Source: Aquabacter sp040755535
Lineage (GTDB): Bacteria > Pseudomonadota > Alphaproteobacteria > Rhizobiales > Xanthobacteraceae
NCBI GenBank assembly: GCA_040755535.1
Contig: JBFMAV010000006.1
Coordinates: forward strand, 38,232 to 102,231
Direction: 5' to 3'
DNA: 64,000 bases
Of this stretch, positions 24,928-32,773 are shown one piece after another. Position numbers and translations under genes: made by a program. The notes beneath the pieces were generated by a model that searched no databases, was not told the origin of the DNA, and saw nothing but the letters and a program-made list of their open reading frames with translations. How positions within the stretch are numbered: position 1 is the stretch's first letter; every line of letters starts with the position of its first letter.

Positions 24928-26106
24928 ATGCCGTCTTTCCTGAAGTCCAGGCTGTCCGCCGCCTTGCTCGCCTCTGCGCTCATCGCGCCGTCTCTGGCGC
25001 ATGCCGATCCGGTGAAGGTGGGCCTCGTCTCCACCCTGTCCGGCCCGTCAGCCGCCCTCGGCGTGCACATGCGCGACGGGTTCCTGCTGGCGGTGAAGGA
25101 AATGGGCGGCAAGCTCGGCGGGCAACCCACCGAAGTCGTGGTGGTGGATGACGAACTGAAGCCCGACGTGGCCGTGCAGAAGGTGAAGGGCCTGCTCGAC
25201 CGCGAGAAGGTGGACGTGGTGGCCGGTGTGGTCTTTTCCAACGTCATGATGGCGGTGCAGAAGCCGGTTCTTGAAAACGAGACCTTCCTCATTTCCGGCA
25301 ATGCCGGTCCCTCGCCGCTGGCGGGCAAAGGCTGCTCGCCCTTCTTCTTCGCCGCCTCCTACCAGAACGACCAGAACCACGAGGTGATGGGCAAGTATGC
25401 GCAGGACAAGGGCTACAAGCGCGTTATCCTGATGACGCCCAATTATCAGGCCGGCAAGGACGCCATGGCCGGGTTCAAACGCTATTACAAGGGCGAGGTC
25501 GTGGAGGAGATCTTCACACCGCTGGGCCAGCTCGATTTCTCGGCGGAACTCGCCAAGATCGCCGCCGCCAAGCCCGATGCGCTGTTCACTTTCATGCCCG
25601 GCGGCATGGGCGTGAACCTCGTGAAGCAGTTTAAGCAGGCGGGGCTGGAGGACAAGATCCCCTTCCTCTCCGCCTTCACGGTTGACGAGACCACGCTGCC
25701 CGCGACCCAGGACGCCGCCCTCGGCCTGCTCTCCGGCGCCGAATGGGCGCCCAATCTCGACACGCCCGAGAACAAGGCTTTCGTGGCCGCCTTCGAAAAG
25801 GAATATGGCGTCGTGCCCTCGCTCTATGCGGCGCAGGGCTATGATGCGGCCAAGCTGATCGATGGCGCACTGAAGGCCACGGGCGGCAAGGTTTCCGACA
25901 AGACAGCACTGCGCAAGGCGCTGGCGTCCGCGCCCTTCAAGTCGGTGCGCGGCAGCTTTGCCTTCAACACCAACGGTTTCCCGATCCAGGATTTCTATGT
26001 GGTGAAGGCGGTGAAGCGGCCGGACGGCAAGTTTGAGACCGCCATCCAGGAAAAGGTCTTCACCAATGCGAAGGATTCCTATGTCGGGGATTGCCCGCTG
26101 AAGTGA
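24928..26106 (+). CDS. ABC transporter substrate-binding protein, branched-chain amino acid type
   Basis: This is a 392-residue periplasmic binding protein (Peripla_BP_6/LivK family) with a clear signal peptide: basic MPSFLKSR, hydrophobic core, cleavage near 'SLAHADP'. Mature landmarks are 'VKVGLVSTLSGPSAALG', 'VVDDELKPDVAVQKVKGLLD' and 'YAAQGYDAAKLIDGALKATG'. It is divergent from the monooxygenase/reductase gene and starts a five-gene importer run. Family members in aromatic clusters bind benzoate-like acids as well as amino acids, so 2-aminobenzoate or a related aromatic acid is the likely ligand; that is inference from position. A strong SD (GGAAGGGGA) precedes the ATG. Confidence 0.92.
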   Translation: MPSFLKSRLSAALLASALIAPSLAHADPVKVGLVSTLSGPSAALGVHMRDGFLLAVKEMGGKLGGQPTEVVVVDDELKPDVAVQKVKGLLDREKVDVVAGVVFSNVMMAVQKPVLENETFLISGNAGPSPLAGKGCSPFFFAASYQNDQNHEVMGKYAQDKGYKRVILMTPNYQAGKDAMAGFKRYYKGEVVEEIFTPLGQLDFSAELAKIAAAKPDALFTFMPGGMGVNLVKQFKQAGLEDKIPFLSAFTVDETTLPATQDAALGLLSGAEWAPNLDTPENKAFVAAFEKEYGVVPSLYAAQGYDAAKLIDGALKATGGKVSDKTALRKALASAPFKSVRGSFAFNTNGFPIQDFYVVKAVKRPDGKFETAIQEKVFTNAKDSYVGDCPLK

Positions 26107-26165
26107 GGGGGCGCTCTGGAGGGGGCGCTTGAAATCCGCCCGGTCGCGCTGGTTTCCACGCCGCC

Positions 26166-26188
26166 ATGCCCGGGCGCGACCCGGGCAT
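26166..26188. repeat. REP-like palindrome in the importer operon
   Basis: The arms are ATGCCCGGG (26166-26174) and CCCGGGCAT (26180-26188) with a 5-nt loop. Palindromes of this CATGCCCGGG type are frequent between genes in Hyphomicrobiales genomes. It sits in the 259-nt gap between the binding-protein gene and the first permease gene. There it could stabilise the binding-protein message or reduce read-through, a common arrangement for ABC importers. Confidence 0.6.
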
Positions 26189-26365
26189 CCGCGGCCCTCG
26201 GCCGGTGCGTCCGATCATGACGGTTCTGGGAGCGTCCGGACTGGAAAGTCTCTGCGGATGGCTTGGCACCGCGAGGGCAGCCCCCGCCGCGCCGCCAGCA
26301 TGTGAAAGACCCACCATGACCTGCGCACCCGAAGCCACGATTTCCGCACCAACCCGGAGGAGACC

Positions 26366-27289
26366 GTGACCACCGCTCTTTTCGTCTCCCAGCTTCTCAA
26401 CGGGCTGCAACTCGGTGTCATTCTCTTCCTGGTCGCGGCCGGCCTCACGCTGGTGTTCGGCGTCATGGACTTCATCAACCTCGCCCATGGCGTCCAGTAC
26501 ATGCTTGGGGCGTATCTGGTGGCGGTCGGCGTGCGGCTCACCGGGCATTTTGCCGCCGGGCTCGCGCTCGGCCTCCTGGGTGCTTTGGTGATGGGCTTCG
26601 TGCTGGAGATCCTGGTATTCCGGTATCTCACCCGGCGGGACCATCTCGAACAGGTGCTGGGGACATTCGGCGTTATTCTCATCGTCACCGAACTGGTGCG
26701 GATCGCGTTCGGTGATGCCCCCATCGCCTTTCCCATGCCGCAGGCGCTTTCCGGCTCCGTCGCGCTCTTTCCCGGACTCAATTATCCGGTCTGGCGGCTC
26801 GTGATCCTGGGAGTTGGCGGCGGCGTCGCCTTGCTGCTCTGGTATCTCGTCAACCGCACGCGGCTTGGCATGCTGGTGCGGGCGGGATCCACCCATCCGC
26901 AGACCGTCTCTGCGCTCGGTGTGAACATCGACCGGCTGTTCCTTGTCGTGTTCGCCTTCGGCGCGATGCTGGCGGGGCTGGCCGGAGCCATGGCGGGGCC
27001 ACTCATATCGGTGGAACCGACCATGGGCGACAAGATCCTGATCATTGCCTTCGTGGTCATCGTCATCGGCGGTATCGGCTCCATCAAAGGGGCCTTCATC
27101 GCGGCGCTTCTGGTGGGGCTCGTGGACACCCTCGGCCGCTCCATGGCGCCGGACCTGCTGAAGCTCATGATCGGCAAGTCCGCCGCCGCGACCGCCGGCC
27201 CGGCCCTCTCCTCCATGCTGGTCTACCTGCTCATGGCGCTCATTCTTTGCCTGCGTCCCAATGGCCTTTATGGCGGGAGGTCCGCGTGA
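26366..27289 (+). CDS. livH: Branched-chain amino acid-type ABC permease (LivH)
   Basis: This is a 307-residue inner-membrane permease of the LivH family, with about eight hydrophobic segments. Family features are 'LVAAGLTLVFGVMDFINLAH', 'MLGAYLVAVG' and 'GIGSIKGAFIAALLVGLVDT' near the C-terminus, the last including the EAA-like loop. The GTG start at 26366 has CCCGGAGGAG upstream. It pairs with LivM, whose GTG overlaps its TGA by 4 nt. It follows the binding-protein gene by 259 nt that contain a REP-like hairpin. The symbol is by family only; the substrate in this cluster is probably an aromatic acid. Confidence 0.9.
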   Translation: MTTALFVSQLLNGLQLGVILFLVAAGLTLVFGVMDFINLAHGVQYMLGAYLVAVGVRLTGHFAAGLALGLLGALVMGFVLEILVFRYLTRRDHLEQVLGTFGVILIVTELVRIAFGDAPIAFPMPQALSGSVALFPGLNYPVWRLVILGVGGGVALLLWYLVNRTRLGMLVRAGSTHPQTVSALGVNIDRLFLVVFAFGAMLAGLAGAMAGPLISVEPTMGDKILIIAFVVIVIGGIGSIKGAFIAALLVGLVDTLGRSMAPDLLKLMIGKSAAATAGPALSSMLVYLLMALILCLRPNGLYGGRSA

Positions 27290-28284
27290 CCTTGGCGCCA
27301 TCCCTTCCGCCCACCGCGCCACCGCAAACTGAGAGCGCGGCGCGCATGCTCCGGGCGGTCCTGCCCCGTCCCGCTCTCGCAATCCTCTTGGTTTTCGTGG
27401 CGGCTCTCGGCCTCTGCCACGCGCTTGGCTTTCCCCACGGCGCCACGCTCATCGTGCGCACCACCACCCTCGCGCTGGCGGCCGTCTCGCTCTCCTTCCT
27501 TATCGGGCAGGGCGGGCTGGTGAGCTTCGGCCATGCGGCACCGCTCGGCGTCGGCGCCTATGCGGTGCTCATCGCGGGGGAATTTGGCATCACCAACATT
27601 CTGGCGGTGCTGGCGCTCGGGGCGGGAGCGGCGGCGGTCTTCAGCGCGCTCACGGGAACCATCGCACTGCGCACGCGCGGCGTCTATTTCATCATGATCA
27701 CGCTCGCCTTCGCCCAGATGACCTTCTATGTGGCGGCGAGCCTCGCGGACTTCGGGGGCGATGACGGCATGGCCATCGCCGCGCGCTCCACCTTCTTCGG
27801 CATCAAATTCCTGAAGTCGGACACGGCGCTGGCGCTGCTCGCCATAGTTCTGCTGGCGCTGGCGCTCGCTCTGTTCGGGCGCCTCTCCGCCTCCCGCTTC
27901 GGCCTGATGCTGCGGGCCGGAAAGGCCAGTGAGGCGAAGCTCGCGGCGCTTGGTCTCTCGCCCTACCGGCACCGGCTCATCGCGCTGGCCGTGGCGGGCG
28001 CCGTGGCGGGCGTGGCCGGGGTCCTGCTCGCCAACCAGGTGGAATATGTCTCGCCCGCCAGCATGGGCTGGCATGTGTCCGGCGAACTCATCGTCATGGT
28101 GGTGCTCGGCGGCCTCGGCAGCCCGGCGGGTGCCGTCGTGGGGGCTGTGGCGATCTCGCTGCTCGACGAAACGCTGGGCCATGCCACCGAGCATTGGCGG
28201 CTCGGGCTTGGGCTCGTCATCGTCGCCGTGGTGTTGCTCCGGGGACGCGACCTCAAGGCCGTTCTCACCGGAGGCGCCCGATGA
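27286..28284 (+). CDS. livM: Branched-chain amino acid-type ABC permease (LivM)
   Basis: This is a 332-residue permease of the LivM family. After a polar N-terminal stretch it has many hydrophobic helices, with 'GQGGLVSFGHAAPLGVGAYA' (a LivM hallmark), 'TRGVYFIMITLAFAQMTFY' and 'VVLGGLGSPAGAVVGAVAIS'. I took the GTG at 27286, which overlaps the livH stop (GTGA); a further upstream start at 27247 would lie inside livH. Its stop overlaps the livG start (ATGA). The protein forms the second half of the translocation pore with LivH. Confidence 0.9.
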   Translation: MTLAPSLPPTAPPQTESAARMLRAVLPRPALAILLVFVAALGLCHALGFPHGATLIVRTTTLALAAVSLSFLIGQGGLVSFGHAAPLGVGAYAVLIAGEFGITNILAVLALGAGAAAVFSALTGTIALRTRGVYFIMITLAFAQMTFYVAASLADFGGDDGMAIAARSTFFGIKFLKSDTALALLAIVLLALALALFGRLSASRFGLMLRAGKASEAKLAALGLSPYRHRLIALAVAGAVAGVAGVLLANQVEYVSPASMGWHVSGELIVMVVLGGLGSPAGAVVGAVAISLLDETLGHATEHWRLGLGLVIVAVVLLRGRDLKAVLTGGAR

Positions 28285-29036
28285 CCGTTCCAATCCTTGC
28301 ACTGGAAGGGCTTCAGAAATCCTTCGGTGCCCTGCATGTGACCCGCAACGTGACGCTGGAAGTACGCCCCGGCGAGGTCCATGCCCTCATCGGACCCAAC
28401 GGCGCGGGCAAGACCACCTTGATCTCGCAGATTGCCGGCGCGCTGACCCCCAGCCAGGGGCGCGTCCTGTTCGCGGGGGAGGATGTGACGGCGCTCGGCG
28501 TGCCCGCGCGGGCGCGGCGAGGGCTGAGCCGCGTATTCCAGATTTCCCATGTGGTGGGCGGCTTCACCGCGCTGGAGAACGTCGCCATGGCTGCCATCGC
28601 GGCGGGCGATGGGCCGTTCCGCTTCTGGCGTCCCGCCCTTGCGGACCGGGCCCTTGCGGCGCGAGGGGAGGCGATGCTGGAGCGGGTCGGCCTCTCCGAG
28701 CGGCGTCACGTGCGCGCCTCGGACATGTCGCATGGCGAACGGCGGGCGCTGGAACTCGCCATGAGCCTGGTGCAGGCGCCCAAGCTCCTGCTGCTCGACG
28801 AGCCCATGGCCGGTGTCGGCCGCGCCGAGGGCGAACGGCTGACCGAACTTCTGGTGTCGTTGAAGGGCAACCTCCCCATGCTGTTGGTGGAGCATGACAT
28901 GGGCACGGTCTTCCGCCTCGCTGACCGCATCTCGGTGCTCATCTATGGCGAGCTGGCGGTGACCGGAGACCCCGCCGCGGTGCGCGCTGACGCCACGGTG
29001 CGGCGCGCCTATCTGGGCGAGGAGGAGGCGGTTTGA
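28281..29036 (+). CDS. livG: ABC transporter ATP-binding protein (LivG)
   Basis: This is a 251-residue ATPase. The Walker A motif is GPNGAGKTTL, the signature is the LivG-type 'MSHGERRALELAMSL', and Walker B is 'LLLLDEPMAGVG'. The switch histidine lies in 'LVEHDMGTVF'. The ATG at 28281 overlaps the livM stop, and the stop overlaps the livF start (TGATG), so the four importer genes are tightly coupled. It energises uptake of the solute captured by the binding protein at 24928. Confidence 0.92.
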   Translation: MTVPILALEGLQKSFGALHVTRNVTLEVRPGEVHALIGPNGAGKTTLISQIAGALTPSQGRVLFAGEDVTALGVPARARRGLSRVFQISHVVGGFTALENVAMAAIAAGDGPFRFWRPALADRALAARGEAMLERVGLSERRHVRASDMSHGERRALELAMSLVQAPKLLLLDEPMAGVGRAEGERLTELLVSLKGNLPMLLVEHDMGTVFRLADRISVLIYGELAVTGDPAAVRADATVRRAYLGEEEAV

Positions 29037-29755
29037 TGGGAGAGGCGCTCGTCGAAATTGAGAATCTGGATGCCGGCTATGGCGGCGCCCAGGTGCTGTT
29101 CGGCCTCGGTTTGCGGGTGGATGTCGGCGAGGTGGTGACCTTGATGGGGCGCAACGGCATGGGCAAGACGACGACCCTGCGAGCGCTGTTCGGTCTGCTC
29201 AAACCCATGGGTGGGCATGTTCGCGTTCAGGGGCGGGATATGACCGCCAAGGCGCCCTACAAGATCGCCGCTCTGGGACTTGGCTATGTGCCGGAAGGGC
29301 GGCAGATCTTCCCGCGTCTCACCGTGGAAGAGAACCTGGTCGCCACTGCCCGGCGGCGCAAAGGCGGCGGCCCCGTGCGCCCCTGGACGCTGGATCGGGT
29401 CTACGACCTTTTTCCGCGCCTGCGGGAGCGGCGCGCCAATCTCGGCGCTCAGTTGTCCGGGGGCGAGCAGCAGATGCTGGCCGTGGCCCGCGCGCTCATG
29501 ACCAATCCGGAATTGCTCGTGCTCGACGAGGCGACAGAGGGGCTTGCGCCCGTCATCCGGGGGGAGATCTGGTCGGCGATTCAGGCCCTGCGCTCCGAGG
29601 GACTGGCAATCCTGGTGGTGGACAAAAATCTGGAGGCCCTGATGCGCGTGGCCGACCGGCATGTGGTGATCGAGGGGGGACGGGTGGTGTGGACCGGAAC
29701 CACGGCTGCGCTCGCCGCCGATCGCACCCAGGCGACGCGGTATCTGGAGGTCTGA
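29036..29755 (+). CDS. livF: ABC transporter ATP-binding protein (LivF)
   Basis: This is a 239-residue ATPase of the LivF family, with Walker A GRNGMGKTTT, signature LSGGEQQMLAVARAL and Walker B 'LLVLDEATEGLAP'. The usual switch histidine after Walker B ('VEQN' in LivF) is represented by 'VVDKNLEALMRV', as in other LivF proteins. The ATG at 29036 shares a base with the livG TGA. It is the last gene of the importer operon; 146 nt follow before the DUF892 gene, with no terminator that I can see. Confidence 0.92.
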   Translation: MGEALVEIENLDAGYGGAQVLFGLGLRVDVGEVVTLMGRNGMGKTTTLRALFGLLKPMGGHVRVQGRDMTAKAPYKIAALGLGYVPEGRQIFPRLTVEENLVATARRRKGGGPVRPWTLDRVYDLFPRLRERRANLGAQLSGGEQQMLAVARALMTNPELLVLDEATEGLAPVIRGEIWSAIQALRSEGLAILVVDKNLEALMRVADRHVVIEGGRVVWTGTTAALAADRTQATRYLEV

Positions 29756-29901
29756 GCCGGCATCTGGGCGTCTGAAGGTCGCTTCCCCGCCCGCTGAGCA
29801 TGCGCCGGCGGGTGGCGCGGCCGTTGCCCCACGGAGGAGAGGAACAGGAACAAAAGTGGGAGGGGGCAGTTCCGGGAGTGCTGCGAACACGGGAGCACCC
29901 C

Positions 29902-30393
29902 ATGGCTAAGGACAAGACCCTCGACGATCTTTTCTTGGAAACCCTGAAAGATATTTATTACGCCGAGAAGCAGATCCTGCGGGCGCTGCCGAAGATGGAA
30001 CGCGGCGCGAAGTCCGACAAGGCCAAGCAGGCCTTCGCCGCGCATCAGGAAGAAACCGAGACGCAGGTCGAGCGGCTGGAACAGATTTTCAGCCTGCTGG
30101 GCAAGCCGGCGCGGGGCAAGCAGTGCCCGGCCATTCTCGGCATCATCGAGGAAGGCAAGGAAATCCTGGAAGATTTCTCCAACAGCCCGGCCCTTGATGC
30201 CGGTCTCCTCTCCGCCGCGCAGGCGGTGGAGCATTACGAAATCAGCCGCTACGGCACGCTGAAGACCTGGGCGACCCAGCTCGGCATGACCGAGGCGGCG
30301 CAGCTTCTGGACGCAACGCTCCAGGAAGAGATCAAGACCGACAAGCTGCTGACCCAGATCGCCCAGAGCGGCGAGAACGCAAAGGCGGCCTGA
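29902..30393 (+). CDS. DUF892 (YciE/YciF-like) ferritin-like protein
   Basis: This is a 163-residue all-helical protein of the DUF892 family, which has a ferritin-like four-helix bundle. The family opening 'LDDLFLETLKDIYYAEKQIL' is followed by 'AFAAHQEETETQVERLEQIF'. Near the C-terminus comes 'VEHYEISRYGTLKTWATQLG', which supplies the Glu/His residues expected to bind a di-metal site. Relatives are stress-induced in enterobacteria and some are plant-associated. The start is the ATG at 29902 with GGGAG upstream; the preceding in-frame codons look non-coding. It ends in a strong intrinsic terminator and appears to be a single-gene unit unrelated to the importer. Confidence 0.9.
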   Translation: MAKDKTLDDLFLETLKDIYYAEKQILRALPKMERGAKSDKAKQAFAAHQEETETQVERLEQIFSLLGKPARGKQCPAILGIIEEGKEILEDFSNSPALDAGLLSAAQAVEHYEISRYGTLKTWATQLGMTEAAQLLDATLQEEIKTDKLLTQIAQSGENAKAA

Positions 30394-30439
30394 AGGCCCG
30401 ATCCCCGCGAAAGACGACGCCGTCCGGCGGCGGTCCTCA

Positions 30440-30472
30440 TCACCCCGGCGCCTTTCGCCGGGGTGATTTTTT
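30440..30472 (+). terminator. Intrinsic terminator after the DUF892 gene
   Basis: A perfect 11-bp stem (TCACCCCGGCG at 30440-30450, CGCCGGGGTGA at 30456-30466) with a 5-nt loop is followed directly by six T. It lies 46 nt beyond the DUF892 stop and abuts the 3' end of the minus-strand gene at 30480. Confidence 0.9.
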
Positions 30473-30479
30473 GTGCGTG

Positions 30480-31295
30480 TCAGAAGCGATAGGTCATGCC
30501 GAGTATCGGTCCCTGCATCTGCACGTCATAGAGGAAGTTCCCCTCCTGATAGTCCACCGACAGCATGCGATAGCCGGCGCGCAGCGCGAGGTTCGAGGTC
30601 CACTGGTAATTCACCGTGGCGATGGCCTGCCAGGTGAATTGCGAGCCGATATCGAAGCCGCCCACGTCACCCACGAGGGTCAGGCTCCAGGGGCCGCCGA
30701 GCTGCGCGATGATGCGGGCGGCGAAGACCGGGTCCACCCAGCTTGCGCTTTGGCTGTAGGACAGTCCCGTGGGCAACAGGCCGGGTTCGATGGTGAGCCG
30801 ATTGTCCAGATGCCAGAACCGCAACCCGACGCCGGCATCCACCGCGAGGGTCGGGGAATCGTACAGCCGGTAAAGCGCGTCGGCCTGCAGCGTCAGGCTC
30901 CGCGAGCGCACCTCCACGCCGGACTGGAAGGGCCCGGGGAGGGTGCCGCCGGGCGTGACCTGCGTGTACATCACGTCCGCCAGCAGGCTCCAGCGGCCCC
31001 AGCGGATTTCACCCGCCGCCATGACGGCCCCGTCCAGGTCCTGCAACACATCGCGGAAGGACAGGTCGATATTGGTCGCCGGGAGCGGAGGCAGGGTGGA
31101 GGTCGTGCCGCTCAGCGCGCTCGCCCACAAATAGGCTGACGCGAACACCACCGGGCCGTCGGCGGCGATGGCCGGGGCGGGAGGCAGGGGCTGGGCAGGG
31201 GCAAGATCGGCGGCGCCGGCCGGCCGCGCGAGAAGCACGATCCCCGCCAGACCCATCAAACCCAAACGGAACGCGGAACGCGGAACGCTCGCCAT
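30480..31295 (-). CDS. Outer-membrane beta-barrel-type protein, function unknown
   Basis: This is a 271-residue exported protein. The N-terminus is basic, then 'LGLMGLAGIVLLARPAGAAD' gives a signal peptide cleaved near residue 28. The mature part alternates polar and aromatic residues as in a beta-barrel ('IRWGRWSLLADVMYTQV', 'VDAGVGLRFWHLDNRL', 'NLALRAGYRMLSVDYQEG') and ends in Tyr-Arg-Phe, the aromatic terminus expected for outer-membrane assembly. I do not recognise a named family. The ATG at 31295 overlaps the sulfatase TGA, so the two are translationally coupled. That suggests a role with the periplasmic sulfatase, for example passage of a sulfated substrate; this is inference. Confidence 0.75.
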   Translation of the reverse strand: MASVPRSAFRLGLMGLAGIVLLARPAGAADLAPAQPLPPAPAIAADGPVVFASAYLWASALSGTTSTLPPLPATNIDLSFRDVLQDLDGAVMAAGEIRWGRWSLLADVMYTQVTPGGTLPGPFQSGVEVRSRSLTLQADALYRLYDSPTLAVDAGVGLRFWHLDNRLTIEPGLLPTGLSYSQSASWVDPVFAARIIAQLGGPWSLTLVGDVGGFDIGSQFTWQAIATVNYQWTSNLALRAGYRMLSVDYQEGNFLYDVQMQGPILGMTYRF

Positions 31296-32773
31296 CAATC
31301 GTGCTCCAATCCCATTTCATACAGCGCCGCGCCGGGGGTCGAGAGCGGCGCGGACAGCGTGGCCTTCAGGGCTGCGGTGTAGAAGAGCGGCGGCGCCATG
31401 GTGCGCGCGAGATCGACGACCAGCGCCTGCATGGCCGCCACGCGCTCGGGGAAGCGGGCCGAAAGGTCCGTGGTCTCGGAGGGGTCCGCGTCCAGGTCGA
31501 ACAGTTCCGCCTTGGGCGGCAGGACGACATGCCAGACCAGCTTCCATTTGCCGTCGCGCACCGCGCCTTGCGTGGGCTCGACATTGTAGACGACTTCGTT
31601 GCGGCCCGCCGCGCCCAGCGCCAGAGCGGGCCACACATCGCGCCCGTCCAGCGGCTTGGAGCGGTCGAGCCGCGCCCCGGCCAATTTGGCGAGGGTCGGC
31701 ATCATATCCACCACATGCATGGTTCCCTGCGTCGCCCCCGCCTGAATGCGGCCCGGCCAGTTCGCCAGGGCGACCACGCGGGTTCCGCCTTCATAGAGCG
31801 TGCCCTTGCCCTCCCGATAGGGAGAGTTGTTGGGCGGAAGATCGCCGGAGACGGCGCCCTCTCCGGCGAACATCTTGTTGCGCGTGCCGCCATTGTCGGA
31901 ATGGAACACGATCAGGGTCTCATCGCGCATGCCGCGCGCTGCAAGGGCGCCGACCACCTTGCCGATCTCGTCGTCCATGGCGGTGATCATGGCCGCATAG
32001 GCCCGTCGCGCCGGGTCTTTGATATGGGCATATTGATCGAGATAGGACTGGGGCGCCTGATAGGGCGTGTGCGGCGCCGTAAAGGCGAGATAGAGGAAAA
32101 GCGGGGTCTTGGGATCATGCCCCGCGACAAGGCGCACGGCCTCGCTGCCCAGCAGAAAAGTGTCGTAGCCCTCTTCCACCACCAACTCGTTGTTGCGGTA
32201 CCAGTCGGTGACGCCGTGCGCCTCATGCTTGAAATGGTCGATCTCACCCACCAGCGGGCCGTAGAAACTGTCGAAGCCGCGCTGCGCGGGCCAGTATTTG
32301 CGGTCGCCGTGCCCGAGGTGCCATTTGCCGACCAAAGCGGTGCGGTAGCCCGCTTCTTTCAGCGCCTGGGGCAGCAGGTATTCGTCGGTCGCAAGGCCAT
32401 AGGTGGCGCCCGAGGGAATGACCCCCGTCTGCAGCCCGTAGCGCAGCGGGTAGCGGCCGGTCATCAGCGCGGCGCGGGTCGGGGTACACATGGGCTGGGT
32501 ATAGAATTGGCCGAGCTTGGCGCCCCCGGCGGCCAGCCGGTCCAGATTGGGCGTGCGGATGTCCGAGCCGTGGAACCCAACATCTGCGAAGCCGAGGTCG
32601 TCGGCCATGATGTAGAGGATATGCGGGCGCGGCGCGTCCGCCGCGCGCGCGCCGGGCGCCAGCAGGGACAGGCCCGCGATGGCGGCAAGGAAGCCGGCGC
32701 CGCCCGTCAGCACGTCGCGCCGGCTCGGTTCGCTCTTGGGATCGTCGGAGGAGGGGATCATCGCGCCTCTCAT
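31295..32773 (-). CDS. Tat-exported type I sulfatase (arylsulfatase family)
   Basis: This is a 492-residue alkaline-phosphatase-superfamily sulfatase. A twin-arginine signal is visible (SRRDVLTGGAGFLAAIAGLS, residues 17-36). The catalytic segment MCTPTRAALMTGRYP has Cys96 in the C-x-P-x-R context that is oxidised to formylglycine. Metal-binding aspartates are in 'IMADDLGFADVGFHG', and 'VFHSDNGGTRN' is the second metal motif. It would hydrolyse a sulfate ester in the periplasm. The ATG at 32773 overlaps the FGE stop (ATGA); an ATG at 32761 with AGAGG upstream is an alternative start. The maturase gene directly upstream and the outer-membrane gene directly downstream make a coherent unit. Confidence 0.93.
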   Translation of the reverse strand: MRGAMIPSSDDPKSEPSRRDVLTGGAGFLAAIAGLSLLAPGARAADAPRPHILYIMADDLGFADVGFHGSDIRTPNLDRLAAGGAKLGQFYTQPMCTPTRAALMTGRYPLRYGLQTGVIPSGATYGLATDEYLLPQALKEAGYRTALVGKWHLGHGDRKYWPAQRGFDSFYGPLVGEIDHFKHEAHGVTDWYRNNELVVEEGYDTFLLGSEAVRLVAGHDPKTPLFLYLAFTAPHTPYQAPQSYLDQYAHIKDPARRAYAAMITAMDDEIGKVVGALAARGMRDETLIVFHSDNGGTRNKMFAGEGAVSGDLPPNNSPYREGKGTLYEGGTRVVALANWPGRIQAGATQGTMHVVDMMPTLAKLAGARLDRSKPLDGRDVWPALALGAAGRNEVVYNVEPTQGAVRDGKWKLVWHVVLPPKAELFDLDADPSETTDLSARFPERVAAMQALVVDLARTMAPPLFYTAALKATLSAPLSTPGAALYEMGLEHD

